From assembly GCF_033242265.1 (NCBI RefSeq), contig NZ_BTFW01000001.1, forward strand, positions 2,407,001-2,471,000: a stretch of DNA of 64,000 bases. The letters are read 5' to 3'. The translations under genes and the position numbers were made by a program. How positions within the stretch are numbered: position 1 is the first letter of the stretch; every line of letters starts with the position of its first letter. Of this stretch, positions 27,143 to 36,077 are shown piece after piece. The stretch comes from Novosphingobium sp. IK01. GTDB taxonomy: Bacteria > Pseudomonadota > Alphaproteobacteria > Sphingomonadales > Sphingomonadaceae. Below the pieces are notes generated by a model. That model was not told the origin of the DNA. It made no database searches and was given only the letters and a program-made list of their open reading frames with translations.

Positions 27143-27877
27143 ATGTCCGCTCTGGCTGCCCCGATGGTTTCCGCGCTGGTTTCCGCTGTCGCGATGACGG
27201 TCATCGTCGCGGTGCGCTATCTGGCCGCGAGCGGGATTTTTGCCTGGCTCACCGCGCGCAGGGCACCGCGTGCCATGCGCATTCCGTCCGGCCAGATTCG
27301 GCGCGAGATCGGGTGGAGCCTGGTCGCCAGCGTGATCTATGGCCTTCCTGCCGGGATCATCGCCTGGGGCTGGCAGGCCCATGGCTGGACGCGGATCTAC
27401 CACGATCCCCATGACTGGCCGCTGTGGTGGATGCCGGTTTCTGTGCTGGCCTATCTGCTGCTCCACGATGCCTGGTTCTACTGGACACACCGCTGGATGC
27501 ACCGCCCGCGCGTGTTCCGCGCGATCCATGCGATCCACCATGCCAGCCGCCCGCCCACGGCCTGGGCGGCGATGAGCTTTCACCCGGTCGAGGCGGCAAT
27601 CGTCGGGCTGTTCATCCCGGCCCTCGTCTTTATCGTGCCGATTCAGGCGGGGATGCTGGCGCTCGTGCTGGTGATCATGACGGTCATGGGGGTGACCAAC
27701 CACATGGGCTGGGAAATCTTCCCGCGCGCGCTGGTGCAGGGCCGCGCGGGGCGCTGGCTGATCACCGCCAGCCATCACGACCTTCACCATGCCCGCTATG
27801 CCTGCAACTATGGCCTCTATTTCCGCCACTGGGACCGCTGGTGCGGCACCGATGCGGGCCTGACCCGCGATTTCTGA
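27143..27877 (+). CDS. Sterol desaturase / fatty acid hydroxylase family protein
   Basis: A 244-residue membrane di-iron enzyme. It has about four membrane segments and the His clusters that bind the iron: HDAWFYWTHRWMH (about 107-119), HAIHHASRPP and SHHDLHHARY near the C-terminus. This is the pattern of the sterol desaturase/carotenoid hydroxylase superfamily. Carotenoid ring hydroxylation or lipid hydroxylation are both possible. No pigment genes adjoin it. The ATG at 27143 is used. The stop is 6 bp before a three-hairpin repeat. Confidence 0.88.
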   Translation: MSALAAPMVSALVSAVAMTVIVAVRYLAASGIFAWLTARRAPRAMRIPSGQIRREIGWSLVASVIYGLPAGIIAWGWQAHGWTRIYHDPHDWPLWWMPVSVLAYLLLHDAWFYWTHRWMHRPRVFRAIHAIHHASRPPTAWAAMSFHPVEAAIVGLFIPALVFIVPIQAGMLALVLVIMTVMGVTNHMGWEIFPRALVQGRAGRWLITASHHDLHHARYACNYGLYFRHWDRWCGTDAGLTRDF

Positions 27878-27883
27878 AAAGGC

Positions 27884-28033
27884 GTTTGATGCGAAATGCG
27901 CCGAAAGAGGCGAATTTCGGTTCGGCACCGGCCCGCTCCCCCACCCGGCCTCCCTACGATAGTACCCTATGGGAGGCCGGGTGGGGGAGCGGGCCGGTGC
28001 CGAACCATCCGAAACGACAGTTTCGGATCAGGT
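27884..28033. repeat. Three-hairpin palindromic element, copy A
   Basis: Three abutting hairpins: left stem CGAAATGCGCC / GGCGAATTTCG (27892-27919, one mismatch), a central perfect 35-bp inverted repeat (27920-27954 with 27971-28005) around a 16-nt loop, and a right stem ATCCGAAAC / GTTTCGGAT (28007-28028). Degenerate 13-bp terminal inverted repeats bound it. It exactly fills the convergent gap, ending 2 bp before the nupC stop. The loop reads TACGATAGTACCCTAT, the reverse complement of the loop in copy B. Confidence 0.9.
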
Positions 28034-28035
28034 CA

Positions 28036-29313
28036 TCAGAGCGAGAGGAACAGGCCCGCCAGCGCCGCGCTCATCAGGTTCGAGAGGGCGCCCGCGCACA
28101 GGGCCTTCAGGCCCAGCCGGGCGATCACCGGGCGCTGGTTCGGGGCAAGGCCACCGGCAACCGCCATCTGGATCGCGATCGATGAGAAATTGGCAAAGCC
28201 GCATAGCGCGAACGTGACCAGCGCCACGGTATGCGCCGAAAGCGTCTTGGCCTGCTGGAGGTCGATGAAGCCGACGAATTCGTTGAGCACGATCTTGGTG
28301 CCGAACAGGCCGCCTGCGGTCAGCGCCTCGTTCCAGTCGGGCGCGCCCAGCAGCAGGAATAGCGGGGCGAAGACCGGCGCGAGGATCTGCTGGAACGTCA
28401 GCCCAGGATGGCCGACCTGCCCCCCGATCCAGCCCAGAATGCCATTGGCCAGCGCGATCAGCGCGACGAAGGCCAGCAGCATGGCCCCCACCGCGACCGC
28501 CAGCCTGACCCCGGTCTGTGCCCCTTGTGCGGCGGCCATGATCAGGTTGGCCGGGCGCTGTTCTTCGGGGGTATCTTCCAGCTCGGGCTTTACGTGGGGG
28601 TTGGTGATCTGCGCGTGCGGGTCATTGTGGTCGAGCACGGGCAGGTCGATCACATGGGGCATGTCGGGCATGATCAGCTTGGCCATTAGCACGCCGCCGG
28701 GCGCCGACATGAAGGCGGCGGCCACCAGATAGTCGATCCGCACGCCCAGCCCGGCATAGGCAGCCAGGATCGTGCCCGCCACGCCCGCCATGCCCACGCT
28801 CATCACTGCAAAGACCTGCGAGGGTGTCAGCGAAGCCAGATAGGGCCGGATCACCAGCGGCGATTCGCTCTGCCCGACGAAGATGTTGGCCGCCGCGCAC
28901 AGCGATTCCACCCGGCTGATCCCGGTGATCTTTTCCAGTGCCCCGCCGATCCAGCGGATCACCAGTTGCATCACGCCCAGATAATAGAGGATCGAGATCA
29001 GCGCCGCGAAGAAGATGATCGGCGGCAGCACCGCGATGGCCACGCTCTTGCCGCCCATGTCGGGCCGGGCCAGATCGCCGAACACGAATTCGACCCCGGC
29101 GTGCGAATAGGACAGCAGCGTCTCGACCGCATGGGCCGCCCCCTGAAGCGCGGCCTTGCCCGGCGGGAAGCTGAGCACGAGGGCGGCAAAACCGGCCTGG
29201 AGCGCAAAAGCGGGCACGACCACCCGCAAGCGAATCGCGCGGCGATTGGACGAGAGCAGGAACGCCAGGGCAAAGAGCAGCGCCATGCCACCCAGACTGG
29301 AAAGGATATGCAT
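28036..29313 (-). CDS. Concentrative nucleoside transporter (NupC/CNT family)
   Basis: A 425-residue inner-membrane transporter that takes up nucleosides with H+ or Na+. CNT signatures include IFVGQSESPLVIRPYL, FMSAPGGVLMAKLI and GTKIVLNEFVGFIDLQQ, and the family's C-terminal region LCGFANFSSIAIQMAV. About 10 membrane helices are visible. The start at ATG 29313 is chosen; the frame is open upstream. No nucleoside-catabolic genes adjoin it. Confidence 0.93.
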   Translation of the reverse strand: MHILSSLGGMALLFALAFLLSSNRRAIRLRVVVPAFALQAGFAALVLSFPPGKAALQGAAHAVETLLSYSHAGVEFVFGDLARPDMGGKSVAIAVLPPIIFFAALISILYYLGVMQLVIRWIGGALEKITGISRVESLCAAANIFVGQSESPLVIRPYLASLTPSQVFAVMSVGMAGVAGTILAAYAGLGVRIDYLVAAAFMSAPGGVLMAKLIMPDMPHVIDLPVLDHNDPHAQITNPHVKPELEDTPEEQRPANLIMAAAQGAQTGVRLAVAVGAMLLAFVALIALANGILGWIGGQVGHPGLTFQQILAPVFAPLFLLLGAPDWNEALTAGGLFGTKIVLNEFVGFIDLQQAKTLSAHTVALVTFALCGFANFSSIAIQMAVAGGLAPNQRPVIARLGLKALCAGALSNLMSAALAGLFLSL

Positions 29314-29509
29314 GGCGGGAAGGCCAACTCCGCTGTTTTGAAGGTCCGAACATGCGTTCCTAGCCGGGTTTGGGGCCGGGACAAAAGCGGGGATGCGCCG
29401 TTTCCTGCAAAAAATTGCAACCGGGGCACGCAACCGGAGCCCACAAGGGGGCCCGTGACGCATTATTCACTTCAATTTCACGTCAGGGGGGCTAAGGCGC
29501 TTGTCCATC

Positions 29510-30424
29510 ATGGCCACCAATATCGACCAGACCGACTCCTATCGCACCAGCATGCTCGCCAAGGCGGAAACGCTGACCGAGGCGCTGCCCTATCTCCAGC
29601 GCTATGCGGGGAAGACTTTCGTGGTCAAATATGGCGGCCACGCCATGGGCGATCCCGAAGCCGCACACGATTTTGCCGAAGACATCGTGCTGCTCAAGGC
29701 GGTGGGCATCAATCCGGTGGTCGTTCACGGCGGGGGCCCCCAGATCGGCGCCATGCTCAAGAAGCTGGGCGTGGAATCGAGCTTCGTCGACGGCTTGCGC
29801 GTGACCGATGCGGCCACCGCCGAAGTCGCCGAGATGGTCCTTTCGGGCAAGATCAACAAGGAACTGGTCGGCTGGATCGCGGGTGCGGGCGGCAAGGCCA
29901 TCGGCATCTCGGGCAAGGACGCCGGGCTGGTCACGGCCACCAAGGTCGAGCGCACGACCAAGGATCCGGGCAGCAATATCGAACGCGCGGTCGACCTGGG
30001 CTTCGTGGGCGAGCCGACCGAAATCGACCCGACGATCATCCACACGGTGAGCGCGGCGGGGATCATCCCCGTGATCGCCCCCATCGGCGTTGGCCGCGAC
30101 GGCCACACCTACAACATCAATGCCGATACCATGGCGGGTGCCATCGCGGCCAAGCTGGGCGCCTCGCGGCTGTTCCTGCTGACCGACGTGCCGGGCGTGC
30201 TCGACAAGAACAAGCGCCTGCTGACCGACCTGACCCCGGAAGACATCGCCGGGCTCACCGCCGATGGCACGATCAGCGGCGGCATGATTCCCAAGCTGGA
30301 AACCTGCGTCCACGCGGTCGAGGCCGGGTGCGAGGCGGCGGTCGTGCTCGACGGGCGCGTACCCCATGCGATGCTGCTCGAAATCTTCACCGCGCGCGGT
30401 GCGGGCACGCTGATCCACCGCTGA
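29510..30424 (+). CDS. argB: Acetylglutamate kinase
   Basis: ArgB phosphorylates N-acetylglutamate in arginine synthesis. The 304-residue protein has [13 protein letters not shown] (about 40), [18 protein letters not shown] (about 65-82), the NADT-type [16 protein letters not shown] and the C-terminal [13 protein letters not shown]. Start: ATG 29510; a TTG at 29501 would sit better behind the upstream AGGGGG run and cannot be excluded. It diverges from nupC. Confidence 0.96.
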   Translation: MATNIDQTDSYRTSMLAKAETLTEALPYLQRYAGKTFVVKYGGHAMGDPEAAHDFAEDIVLLKAVGINPVVVHGGGPQIGAMLKKLGVESSFVDGLRVTDAATAEVAEMVLSGKINKELVGWIAGAGGKAIGISGKDAGLVTATKVERTTKDPGSNIERAVDLGFVGEPTEIDPTIIHTVSAAGIIPVIAPIGVGRDGHTYNINADTMAGAIAAKLGASRLFLLTDVPGVLDKNKRLLTDLTPEDIAGLTADGTISGGMIPKLETCVHAVEAGCEAAVVLDGRVPHAMLLEIFTARGAGTLIHR

Positions 30425-30464
30425 GAGGCTGGAACCAAAGGCGGTGCGGCGCGTGGTAGAGACC

Positions 30465-31046
30465 ATGATCCATGCCCGTCCGCGCTCCGCTGCCCTGTCG
30501 ATTCTGGCCATTGCCCAGACTATCGCTCTGTCGGGGTGCGGGGGGCACGAGGCCGCGCCAGCTCCCTCCTCCCCCTCGCCCGAGGCGCGTTCTGCGTCCG
30601 ATGCGGCGGAGATGACCCCGCCGCCCTGGCTGGTCTCGCCCGCCTCGCTGGCCGCGCACGAGGATGCCCCGGCAGCCAGGGCAAGCGCGCCTGTTCCTTC
30701 GGCCTCCCGCGATCCGGCTGTCGTCGCACGGGCCTGGGCCGATGCGGTCGAACAGCGTGACTGGGCGCTGGTGCGCGCTTTCTGGGGCGAGGGCGGCACG
30801 CGCAGCGGGCTTTCGCAAAAGGCCTTCGCCGCGCGCTGGGGGCAGCTTGTCCAGCCCCGCGTGACCCTTGAGGCGGGGCAGCAGGAAGGCGCGGCAGGTT
30901 CGCTCTACGATACCGTGCCTGTCACGATCATCGACGGCGCCCATCACTATCGCGGGCAGATCGTCCTGCGGCGGGCCAACGATGGCCTTGGCGCAAGTGC
31001 GGAGCAGATGCGCTGGCATATCGAGAGCACCACTTTTCCCTTTTGA
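30465..31046 (+). CDS. Putative lipoprotein
   Basis: A 193-residue protein with an N-terminal signal peptide and lipobox (IALSGC, Cys near residue 25), then a Pro/Ser/Ala-rich linker and a C-terminal domain (about 90-193, RAWADAVEQRDWALVRAFWG and HHYRGQIVLRRANDG). The domain looks NTF2-like (SnoaL-type), but no family is assigned. The ATG at 30465 is preferred to a GTG at 30444. It follows argB by 40 bp and may be co-transcribed. Confidence 0.75.
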   Translation: MIHARPRSAALSILAIAQTIALSGCGGHEAAPAPSSPSPEARSASDAAEMTPPPWLVSPASLAAHEDAPAARASAPVPSASRDPAVVARAWADAVEQRDWALVRAFWGEGGTRSGLSQKAFAARWGQLVQPRVTLEAGQQEGAAGSLYDTVPVTIIDGAHHYRGQIVLRRANDGLGASAEQMRWHIESTTFPF

Positions 31047-31119
31047 ACCCTCCCTTTTGAACATGAGATTTCCTAATCGGCCTTTCGCCGGTTTCCCCCG
31101 CCCTGCGCAGCGCCTAGGA

Positions 31120-31268
31120 GTCTGATTCGAAATTCGCCGAAGAGGCGAATTTCGGTTCGGCACCGGCCCGCTCCCCCACCCGACCTCCCATAGGGTACTA
31201 TCGTAGGGAGGCCGGGTGGGGGAGCGGGCCGGTGCCGAACGATCCGAAACGACAGTTTCGGATCAGAC
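31120..31268. repeat. Three-hairpin palindromic element, copy B
   Basis: Same architecture as copy A: left stem CGAAATTCGCC / GGCGAATTTCG (31128-31154), central 35-bp inverted repeat (31155-31189 with 31206-31240, one mismatch at 31183), right stem GATCCGAAAC / GTTTCGGATC (31241-31264). Terminal inverted repeats are GTCTGATTCGAAA and TTTCGGATCAGAC. The three hairpins abut with no spacer. The central loop is ATAGGGTACTATCGTA, inverted relative to copy A although the outer flanks are in the same orientation. It lies in the 349-bp gap before yggT. Confidence 0.9.
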
Positions 31269-31395
31269 GCTAAGGGCGGCCCATCGGCGAAACCTGATCG
31301 GAACCTGAAAGCGGCAGGAGGCATGCTCCCGATTGCCCTTCGGGGGTGGCCTGGGGTAAGGCACGGAGGAAACACAGCAGAAACGGCGGGTTTAC

Positions 31396-31695
31396 GTGCT
31401 CTACGCTTTAATCGTCATCATCGGACGGCTGATGGACATCTTCCAGATGGTCATCATCATCCAGATCGTTCTCGGGCTGTTGATCAGCTTCAACGTGGTC
31501 AACCTGCACAACGATTTCGTGGCGGCGATCTGGCGGGCGCTCAACGTGATCATCGAGCCGTTCCTGCGTCCCATCCGTCGCTTCATGCCCGATACGCGGC
31601 CCTTCGATCTTTCGCCGATGGTGCTGTTGTTCGGCCTTTGGGCAGCGCAGATGCTGCTCATCGGGCTTGGACAGTCGATGGGGGCCCTGGTGTGA
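31396..31695 (+). CDS. YggT family membrane protein
   Basis: A 99-residue inner-membrane protein with two hydrophobic helices and the family motif [14 protein letters not shown]. YggT proteins are linked to cell shape, division and osmotic tolerance, but the role is not settled. The start is GTG (31396). Its stop overlaps a GTG in the folD frame (GTGA), so the two are translationally coupled if that codon is used. Confidence 0.9.
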   Translation: MLYALIVIIGRLMDIFQMVIIIQIVLGLLISFNVVNLHNDFVAAIWRALNVIIEPFLRPIRRFMPDTRPFDLSPMVLLFGLWAAQMLLIGLGQSMGALV

Positions 31696-31721
31696 ATCAA
31701 GTTGATGTGAGCGCAGATGTG

Positions 31722-32630
31722 ATGAATTCCGACGTGAAGTTGGCCGATGTGATCGACGGCAAGGCCTTTGCTGCGGGCCTGCGCGGGCGCATCGCCACGC
31801 TGGCAGCCCGGTTCGAGGCGGAGGCCGGGCGCAAGGCGGGCCTTGCCGTGGTGCTGGTGGGCGAAGACCCGGCCAGCCAGGTCTATGTCCGCTCCAAGGG
31901 CAAGAGCACGATCGAGGCGGGCATGGCCAGCTTCGAGTACAAGCTCCCCGTAGATACCGACGAGGCCACCCTGCTCGCGCTGGTCGAGCAGCTCAACGCC
32001 GATCCGGCGGTCGACGGCATCCTCGTCCAGCTTCCCCTGCCCGCCCATCTCGACGAGCAGAAGGTGATCGCCACGATCAGCCCCGACAAGGATGTCGACG
32101 GCTTCCATGTCACCAATGCCGGGCGCCTTGCGGTCGGCCAGCCCGGCTATGTGCCCTGCACGCCGCTGGGCTGCCTGATGCTGCTCAAGGACAAGCTGGG
32201 CAGCCTTTCGGGCCTCGAAGCGGTAGTGATCGGGCGCTCGAACATCGTGGGCAAGCCGATGGCCCAGCTCCTGCTGGCCGAAAGCTGCACGATTACCGTC
32301 GCGCACAGCCGCACGCGCAACCTGCCCGAGGTGGTCCGTCGCGCCGATATCGTGGTGGCCGCCGTCGGCCGCCCGGAAATGGTCAAGGCCGACTGGATCA
32401 AGCCGGGTGCGACCGTGATCGACGTGGGCATCAACCGCGTGCCGGGCGCCGTGGAAGGCAAGACGCGGCTGGTCGGCGATGTCGCCTATGAAGACGTCCG
32501 TCATGTCGCCGGGGCGATCACCCCGGTTCCGGGCGGCGTGGGGCCGATGACCATCGCGGTCCTGCTGCGCAATGCGCTGGTGGCTGCCTACCGTCATGCC
32601 GGGCTGGAACTGGCGCCCGACGCGATCTGA
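31722..32630 (+). CDS. folD: Methylenetetrahydrofolate dehydrogenase / cyclohydrolase
   Basis: FolD interconverts methylene-, methenyl- and formyl-tetrahydrofolate. The 302-residue protein has [14 protein letters not shown] with the catalytic Lys (about 60), [15 protein letters not shown], the Rossmann [14 protein letters not shown] and the C-terminal [10 protein letters not shown]. The ATG at 31722 gives the usual length; a GTG at 31692 overlapping the yggT stop is an alternative. A GC hairpin without a T-tract follows at 32647-32675. Confidence 0.96.
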   Translation: MNSDVKLADVIDGKAFAAGLRGRIATLAARFEAEAGRKAGLAVVLVGEDPASQVYVRSKGKSTIEAGMASFEYKLPVDTDEATLLALVEQLNADPAVDGILVQLPLPAHLDEQKVIATISPDKDVDGFHVTNAGRLAVGQPGYVPCTPLGCLMLLKDKLGSLSGLEAVVIGRSNIVGKPMAQLLLAESCTITVAHSRTRNLPEVVRRADIVVAAVGRPEMVKADWIKPGATVIDVGINRVPGAVEGKTRLVGDVAYEDVRHVAGAITPVPGGVGPMTIAVLLRNALVAAYRHAGLELAPDAI

Positions 32631-32718
32631 ATGATGGGCTGAATTTTTGCCCGGTCCCGTTGCGGGGCCGGGCAAGAGCGCGCTTGCCCGGCCCGGTCCA
32701 TGCGATAGAACGGGCGCC

Positions 32719-33546
32719 ATGCAGTTTCGTGTTTCCGGCGCGCTGGCGCTCACCCTTCTTTCCGGTCTGGTGTCCCTTGGTGGTCTGGTCCCTTGTGCGC
32801 AGGCGCAGGCGATCCGCTTTGTCGCCAACCCCAGCGCGCTGATCGCCGCCGACATCGCCACGACCCATGCCATGGAGCGCAGGGGCTGGGGCGAGGGTCT
32901 GGCCGAGACGATGGCGAAGGACGCGCAAGTGCTTTCGCCCCCGCGCGCACTGGCCGAAACGGCCCTGCACGATCTTCCGCATGGGGAAGCCCCCCACTTG
33001 CGCCAGCCCGATGGCGCCTGGATCGGCTGCGACGGCACCTATGGCGTCACGCGCGGGCGCTGGAGCGCAAAGGACGCGCAAGGGCAGGAAAGGCTGGGGG
33101 GCTGGTATGCCACCGTCTGGCAGCGCAACCTCAAAAAGGGCTTCTATCGCTGGAGCCTCACCCTTGAGGCGCCGACCGCGCAGGCGCTCCCCGCGCCCGA
33201 TTTCCTGACCGGTCTCGTCGCCGATTGCCCGGTCCGCCGCCCGCGGACCGAGGCCGAGCAGCTTGCCGATCTCGACGCGCCGCGCCCGCCCAAGCCCAAA
33301 AAAGGCGCGCCGCCCCCGATGCGCCCGCTTCGCGCCGCGCTTCCGGCCGAAACCACCCCCGCCGGGGCCGACACCACGCAGGGCCAGTCCTATGACGGCA
33401 CGCTGGCCTGGCGCGCGACCGTGCTGCCCGATGGTGGCCGCCGCTTCCGTGCGTGGATGTGGAAGGACGGGGCGATGCAGGAAGTCATCCACCTCGATGC
33501 CGCGCCTCCGCGCAGTGGCACCCCCAATGTTACCGTGGGAAGCTGA
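32719..33546 (+). CDS. Exported protein of unknown function
   Basis: A 275-residue protein with a signal peptide (cleavage near PCAQA, about residue 29). The mature part has a Trp-rich segment (GCDGTYGVTRGRWSAKD and GGWYATVWQRNLKKGFYRW), a Pro/Lys hinge (PPKPKKGAPPPM) and a C-terminal strand region. No family is recognised. It is 5 bp upstream of marC and probably shares its transcript. Confidence 0.75.
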   Translation: MQFRVSGALALTLLSGLVSLGGLVPCAQAQAIRFVANPSALIAADIATTHAMERRGWGEGLAETMAKDAQVLSPPRALAETALHDLPHGEAPHLRQPDGAWIGCDGTYGVTRGRWSAKDAQGQERLGGWYATVWQRNLKKGFYRWSLTLEAPTAQALPAPDFLTGLVADCPVRRPRTEAEQLADLDAPRPPKPKKGAPPPMRPLRAALPAETTPAGADTTQGQSYDGTLAWRATVLPDGGRRFRAWMWKDGAMQEVIHLDAAPPRSGTPNVTVGS

Positions 33547-33551
33547 CCTTC

Positions 33552-34172
33552 ATGTTCCACTTGTTCCTTTCGGCCTTCACCACGCTGTTTCTGGTGATCG
33601 ACCCGCCCGGCTGCGCGCCGATCTATGCCGGGCTGACCGCCGATGCCAGCCCCACCCAGGCCCGCCAGATGGCCGTGCGTGCCTGCATCATCGCCACGCT
33701 GATCCTCGTCGTCTTTGCGCTGTTCGGCGAAGCCCTGCTGGGGGCGCTGCACATCGAACTGGCCAGCTTCCGCATTGCGGGGGGGATCATGCTGTTCCTG
33801 ATCGCGCTCGAAATGGTCTTTGAAAAGCGCACGGGCCGCCGCGAGGAGCGCGCCGAAAAGGTGCGCAATGCCCAGCCCCATGTCGAGGACGTGTCGGTCT
33901 TCCCGATGGCCATGCCGATGCTGGCCGGGCCCGGCTCGATCGCCTCGATCATGCTGCTGACCGCCCGCGCCCACGGCACCGAGGAAACCGCCGTGGTCCT
34001 CGCCGCGCTGGGTGTGGTCATGCTGCTCAGCCTCATTGCGCTGGTGGCGGCAACGCCGATCATCCGCGTGCTGGGCAAACAGGTGGAAGCCGTGGTCACC
34101 CGCCTGCTCGGCGTTCTGCTGGCGGCGCTGGCCGCCCAGTTCGTGATCGACGGCCTGCGCACGCAGTTCTGA
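33552..34172 (+). CDS. MarC family membrane protein
   Basis: A 206-residue polytopic protein with six hydrophobic helices. It has the MarC/UPF0056 signatures DPPGCAPIYAGLTA at residues 17-30 and MAMPMLAGPGSIASIML in the middle. The function is uncertain; despite the name, the family is not firmly tied to antibiotic resistance. The ATG at 33552 is used. The gene is convergent with the M23 peptidase gene, with a REP-like pair between them. Confidence 0.92.
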   Translation: MFHLFLSAFTTLFLVIDPPGCAPIYAGLTADASPTQARQMAVRACIIATLILVVFALFGEALLGALHIELASFRIAGGIMLFLIALEMVFEKRTGRREERAEKVRNAQPHVEDVSVFPMAMPMLAGPGSIASIMLLTARAHGTEETAVVLAALGVVMLLSLIALVAATPIIRVLGKQVEAVVTRLLGVLLAALAAQFVIDGLRTQF

Positions 34173-34220
34173 ACGCTCGCTGGCATACCGGGCATAGCCA
34201 CCAAAGCTGCCCTATACCCC

Positions 34221-34314
34221 TTCGTCATTCCCGCGCAGGCGGGAATCCAGCGTCTTGCCTTGTTTGCACGAGCAACCGTCGGAACTGGATCCCCGCCTGC
34301 GCGGGGATGACGAA
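34221..34314. repeat. REP-like inverted pair (GTCATTCCCGCGCAGGCGGGAA type)
   Basis: Two units, TTCGTCATTCCCGCG... (34221-34250) and its near reverse complement ending GCGGGGATGACGAA (34285-34314), 34 bp apart. Each has an internal hairpin (CCCGCGCAGGCGGG and CCCCGCCTGCGCGGGG). This is the kind of repeat found often between genes in many proteobacteria. It occupies the convergent marC / M23 gap and could act as a terminator on both sides. Confidence 0.85.
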
Positions 34315-34369
34315 AAAGGGAGCAGCGCACAGTGCCTTTATTGGCAAGCCTGGTGCTTCTTCCCGCAGT

Positions 34370-36013
34370 TCAGATCGCCCCCGGACGCAGCGCCATCAGG
34401 CCGCGCAGCCGCGCGCGGTAGGCCGCCAGTTGCGCCGGATCGACCGCGCGGGTGCGGGCGATCATGCGGACCGACGAAGGATCGACGGCCTGCCCGCCGC
34501 GATAGAGTTCGTAGTGCAGGTGCGGCCCGGTCGAGAGGCCGGTCGAGCCGACATAGCCGATCACCTGCCCCCGGCTGACATGGGCGCCCGGCGCCACGGC
34601 GATGCGGCTCATGTGGCCATAGCCGGTGCCGATGCCCCCGCCATGGTCGAGGCGGACATATTCGCCATGCCCGCCGTGCCATCCGGCAAAGCTGACGGTG
34701 CCATCGCTGACGGCGTGGATCGGGCTGCCCCAGGGCGCGCCGATATCGATCCCGGCGTGGAGGCGGGTAAAGCCCAGAATCGGGTGGAAGCGATAGCCGA
34801 AGCCCGAGGTGACATGGCCCGCGACCGGCGCGACCAGCAGCCCGGAGTCGCTGCTGTCGGTGGCCTGTCCCTTCATCGTTTCGGGGCTGAAGAAGGCGCC
34901 ATCGTTGCCCCAGCGCAGCAATTGCGCGCGCGGGTGCCCGTCGCGGCTGATCCCGGCATAGAGCAGGTCGCCCATCTCGCCCTGCCCGTCGGCGGCGCGG
35001 CGATAGGAGACGATGATGTCGAATTCGTCGGTCGGGGCGATGTCCTCGAAGGGGAGCGCGGAATCGATCGTGCGCAAGTAGTCCTGCACGATATTCGGGC
35101 TGACCCCGGCGGCGCGGGCCGAGCGGTAGAGGCTCGATCCCACGATCCCGGTCAGCCGCAGCGGCGCCACGCTGACGGGGATGGGCTGCTTGTGGAGGAC
35201 CAGCGCGCCGCCTTCGCGGCGCACGTCGAGCGCGAGGTCGAAGCGCGCGCGCAGGCTCAGGCTTTCGAGCGGGCGCGGATCGAGCGGCCCGGCGTGCGGG
35301 CCCAGAACCATCTGGAAACGGGCTCCGGGGGCCAGATGACTGTTGGGCTGGCTGTCCGGCAGCGCCTGCGTGATCAGGGACGCGGTCCGTCCCGCGTCGG
35401 ACTGGGTCAGCCCGGCGCGTTGCAGCATGCCTGCGATGCTGTCGGATTCGCCCAGCGTGGCGGTCATCGTGATGCTGGCCCGTTCGGGCGCGGCGGCGAG
35501 GTGGACCACGCGGGGGCCTGCCGCGAAATGGCGCCCGTTGACCGCCCCTTGCGCGAGCGGGCGGATGCCTTGCGCGGCAAATTCACCGGCGATCTGCTCG
35601 TCGAGCGCGGTCAGCGGCGCGGCGCGCAGCGGGGTGAAGCTGGGCCAGAAGGCAAGGGCAAGGCCCGCCAGCACGGTGCAGGTGGCCGCGCCATGAAACC
35701 AATGGCGGCTGCCGATGTCCTGCCCGAGGTCGTGGCAGCGCAAGGTGCGGGCGGCGGCGCGCTCGATGCGCAGGCACAGGGCCAGCCAGCGGCGGGCAAG
35801 CGGATGGGACGATTGCCGCCATGGGGCCGATAGCGCTGGCGGCGGGGGGAGCGCGTGAACCGGACGCGCGGCGGGGGCCAGCCTCCGGCTGCGATGCTGT
35901 GCGCCGGGGCCAAGCGTGCCGGAGACAGCACGGCCAAAGACGGGGCGCGGGCCCCCAGCCCCGCTGGCCAGCGTACCAAAATCCGAACCGGGCCTGTTGA
36001 AAGGGGCACTCAT
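34370..36013 (-). CDS. M23 family metallopeptidase
   Basis: A 547-residue peptidoglycan endopeptidase-type protein. It has a Pro-rich cytoplasmic N-terminus, a membrane anchor near residues 108-128 (FHGAATCTVLAGLALAFWP), a central helical/LysM-like linker and a C-terminal M23 domain. The zinc ligands are seen in TRLHAGIDIGAPWG (His and Asp) and GPHLHYELYRGG (His), with GYGHMSRIAV between. Such proteins cut crosslinks during growth or act as regulators; with all ligands present, activity is likely. It is next to mutS, 64 bp away on the same strand. Confidence 0.93.
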   Translation of the reverse strand: MSAPFNRPGSDFGTLASGAGGPRPVFGRAVSGTLGPGAQHRSRRLAPAARPVHALPPPPALSAPWRQSSHPLARRWLALCLRIERAAARTLRCHDLGQDIGSRHWFHGAATCTVLAGLALAFWPSFTPLRAAPLTALDEQIAGEFAAQGIRPLAQGAVNGRHFAAGPRVVHLAAAPERASITMTATLGESDSIAGMLQRAGLTQSDAGRTASLITQALPDSQPNSHLAPGARFQMVLGPHAGPLDPRPLESLSLRARFDLALDVRREGGALVLHKQPIPVSVAPLRLTGIVGSSLYRSARAAGVSPNIVQDYLRTIDSALPFEDIAPTDEFDIIVSYRRAADGQGEMGDLLYAGISRDGHPRAQLLRWGNDGAFFSPETMKGQATDSSDSGLLVAPVAGHVTSGFGYRFHPILGFTRLHAGIDIGAPWGSPIHAVSDGTVSFAGWHGGHGEYVRLDHGGGIGTGYGHMSRIAVAPGAHVSRGQVIGYVGSTGLSTGPHLHYELYRGGQAVDPSSVRMIARTRAVDPAQLAAYRARLRGLMALRPGAI

Positions 36014-36077
36014 GGCCTGTCCCTGCCGGATCGGGGGTTAAGACCCCGTAAAATCGCGGATCAGGCCGGGATTGGGG

